DNA from: Clostridium sp. CAG:245
Lineage (GTDB): Bacteria; Bacillota; Clostridia; TANB77; CAG-508
Length of the DNA: 5,256 nt
Direction: 5' to 3'
Assembly (NCBI GenBank): GCA_000435175.1
Contig: FR880018.1
Coordinates: 46,482 to 51,737, forward strand
Within the stretch, counting starts at the first letter, position 1, and each line of letters begins with the position of its first letter. The notes beneath the pieces were generated by a model that was not told the DNA's origin, searched no databases, and saw only the letters and a list, made by a program, of their open reading frames with translations. The position numbers and the translations under genes were made by a program. Shown here piece after piece: positions 5,161 to 5,256 of this stretch.

Positions 5161-5182
5161 AATTGTGAGTCAATTGTGAGTC
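5161..5182. repeat. 11-bp tandem direct repeat upstream of the pilin-like promoter
   Basis: AATTGTGAGTC occurs twice head to tail with no gap (5161-5171 and 5172-5182), identical in all 11 bases. It sits 16-37 bp upstream of the -35 at 5145-5140, where an activator would bind, and overlaps the weaker candidate promoter, where a repressor would act. The 11-bp period is about one helical turn, so both copies face the same side of the DNA. A separate perfect palindrome TTATGCATAA lies at 5191-5200. The regulator is unknown. Confidence 0.65.
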
Positions 5183-5201
5183 TATTCTTTTTATGCATAA
5201 C

Positions 5202-5247
5202 AAAAAACTCATCCTTGCCTGTTTCTTCATGTACCGAATGAGCTTTT
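5202..5247 (-). terminator. Intrinsic terminator of a minus-strand gene beyond the right edge
   Basis: On the minus strand CTCATTC (5242-5236) pairs with GGATGAG (5214-5208) with one G-U pair, extended by AAAA (5247-5244) with TTTT across a single bulged G (position 5243). TTTTTT (5207-5202) follows directly. The 21-nt loop is long, but the stem followed by a U-tract is classic. No coding part of the upstream gene is visible in the window. Confidence 0.7.
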
Positions 5248-5256
5248 CATTTATTA

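Noticed and set aside
5161..5182. Similarity of AATTGTGAG to a lac operator half-site
   Set aside because: The copies are direct, not inverted, repeats, there is no LacI-type gene or sugar operon nearby, and only nine bases match.

Overview
The window is AT-rich chromosomal DNA. It has strong purine-rich Shine-Dalgarno sequences, sigma-A-type promoters and A/T-ending codons. S2, RNase HII and pyrimidine-nucleoside phosphorylase resemble Bacillota proteins, so a low-GC Bacillota, most likely a Clostridia-type anaerobe, is the best guess. This is inferred from protein style and not from a marker-gene comparison. No tRNA, rRNA, CRISPR array, transposase or phage gene is visible.

Layout from left to right. 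(1) 1-1057: ribosomal protein S2 (rpsB) on the minus strand, with an extended -10 promoter, a leader of about 120 nt that can fold, and a GC-rich hairpin after the stop. The usual partner tsf does not begin inside the window. (2) 898-1240: a 343-nt AT-rich divergent gap holding the rpsB control region and iterated ACATTTTT-type motifs. (3) 1241-1516: the only plus-strand gene, a small zinc-ribbon plus helix-turn-helix-like protein resembling the YvyF family. (4) 1517-1631: convergent gap with a 16-bp perfect inverted repeat around a foldable 59-nt core, the shared terminator region. (5) 4439 down to 1632, minus strand: a promoter followed by a minimal nucleotidyltransferase (MNT), an overlapping HEPN protein, RNase HII (rnhB) and pyrimidine-nucleoside phosphorylase (pdp), closely spaced and probably one transcription unit. 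A 12-bp hairpin lies between the HEPN gene and rnhB. (6) 5145 down to 4504, minus strand: a single-gene unit for a small membrane-anchored protein with a pilin-like N-terminus, a good promoter and an 11-bp tandem repeat just upstream. (7) 5202-5247: an intrinsic terminator for a minus-strand gene beyond the right edge.

How the genes relate: S2 serves translation, RNase HII removes ribonucleotides and RNA from DNA duplexes, and Pdp salvages pyrimidine nucleosides. The MNT-HEPN pair looks like a type VII (MntA/HepT-like) toxin-antitoxin or related regulatory pair placed at the head of the rnhB-pdp unit. I do not see a clearly new multi-gene defence or mobile system. The most unusual items are non-coding: the inverted-repeat element at 1530-1620, the repeats in the rpsB gap, and the tandem repeat near 5170. 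The pilin-like protein, which has lysine at the canonical Glu5 position, is the most unusual coding item.
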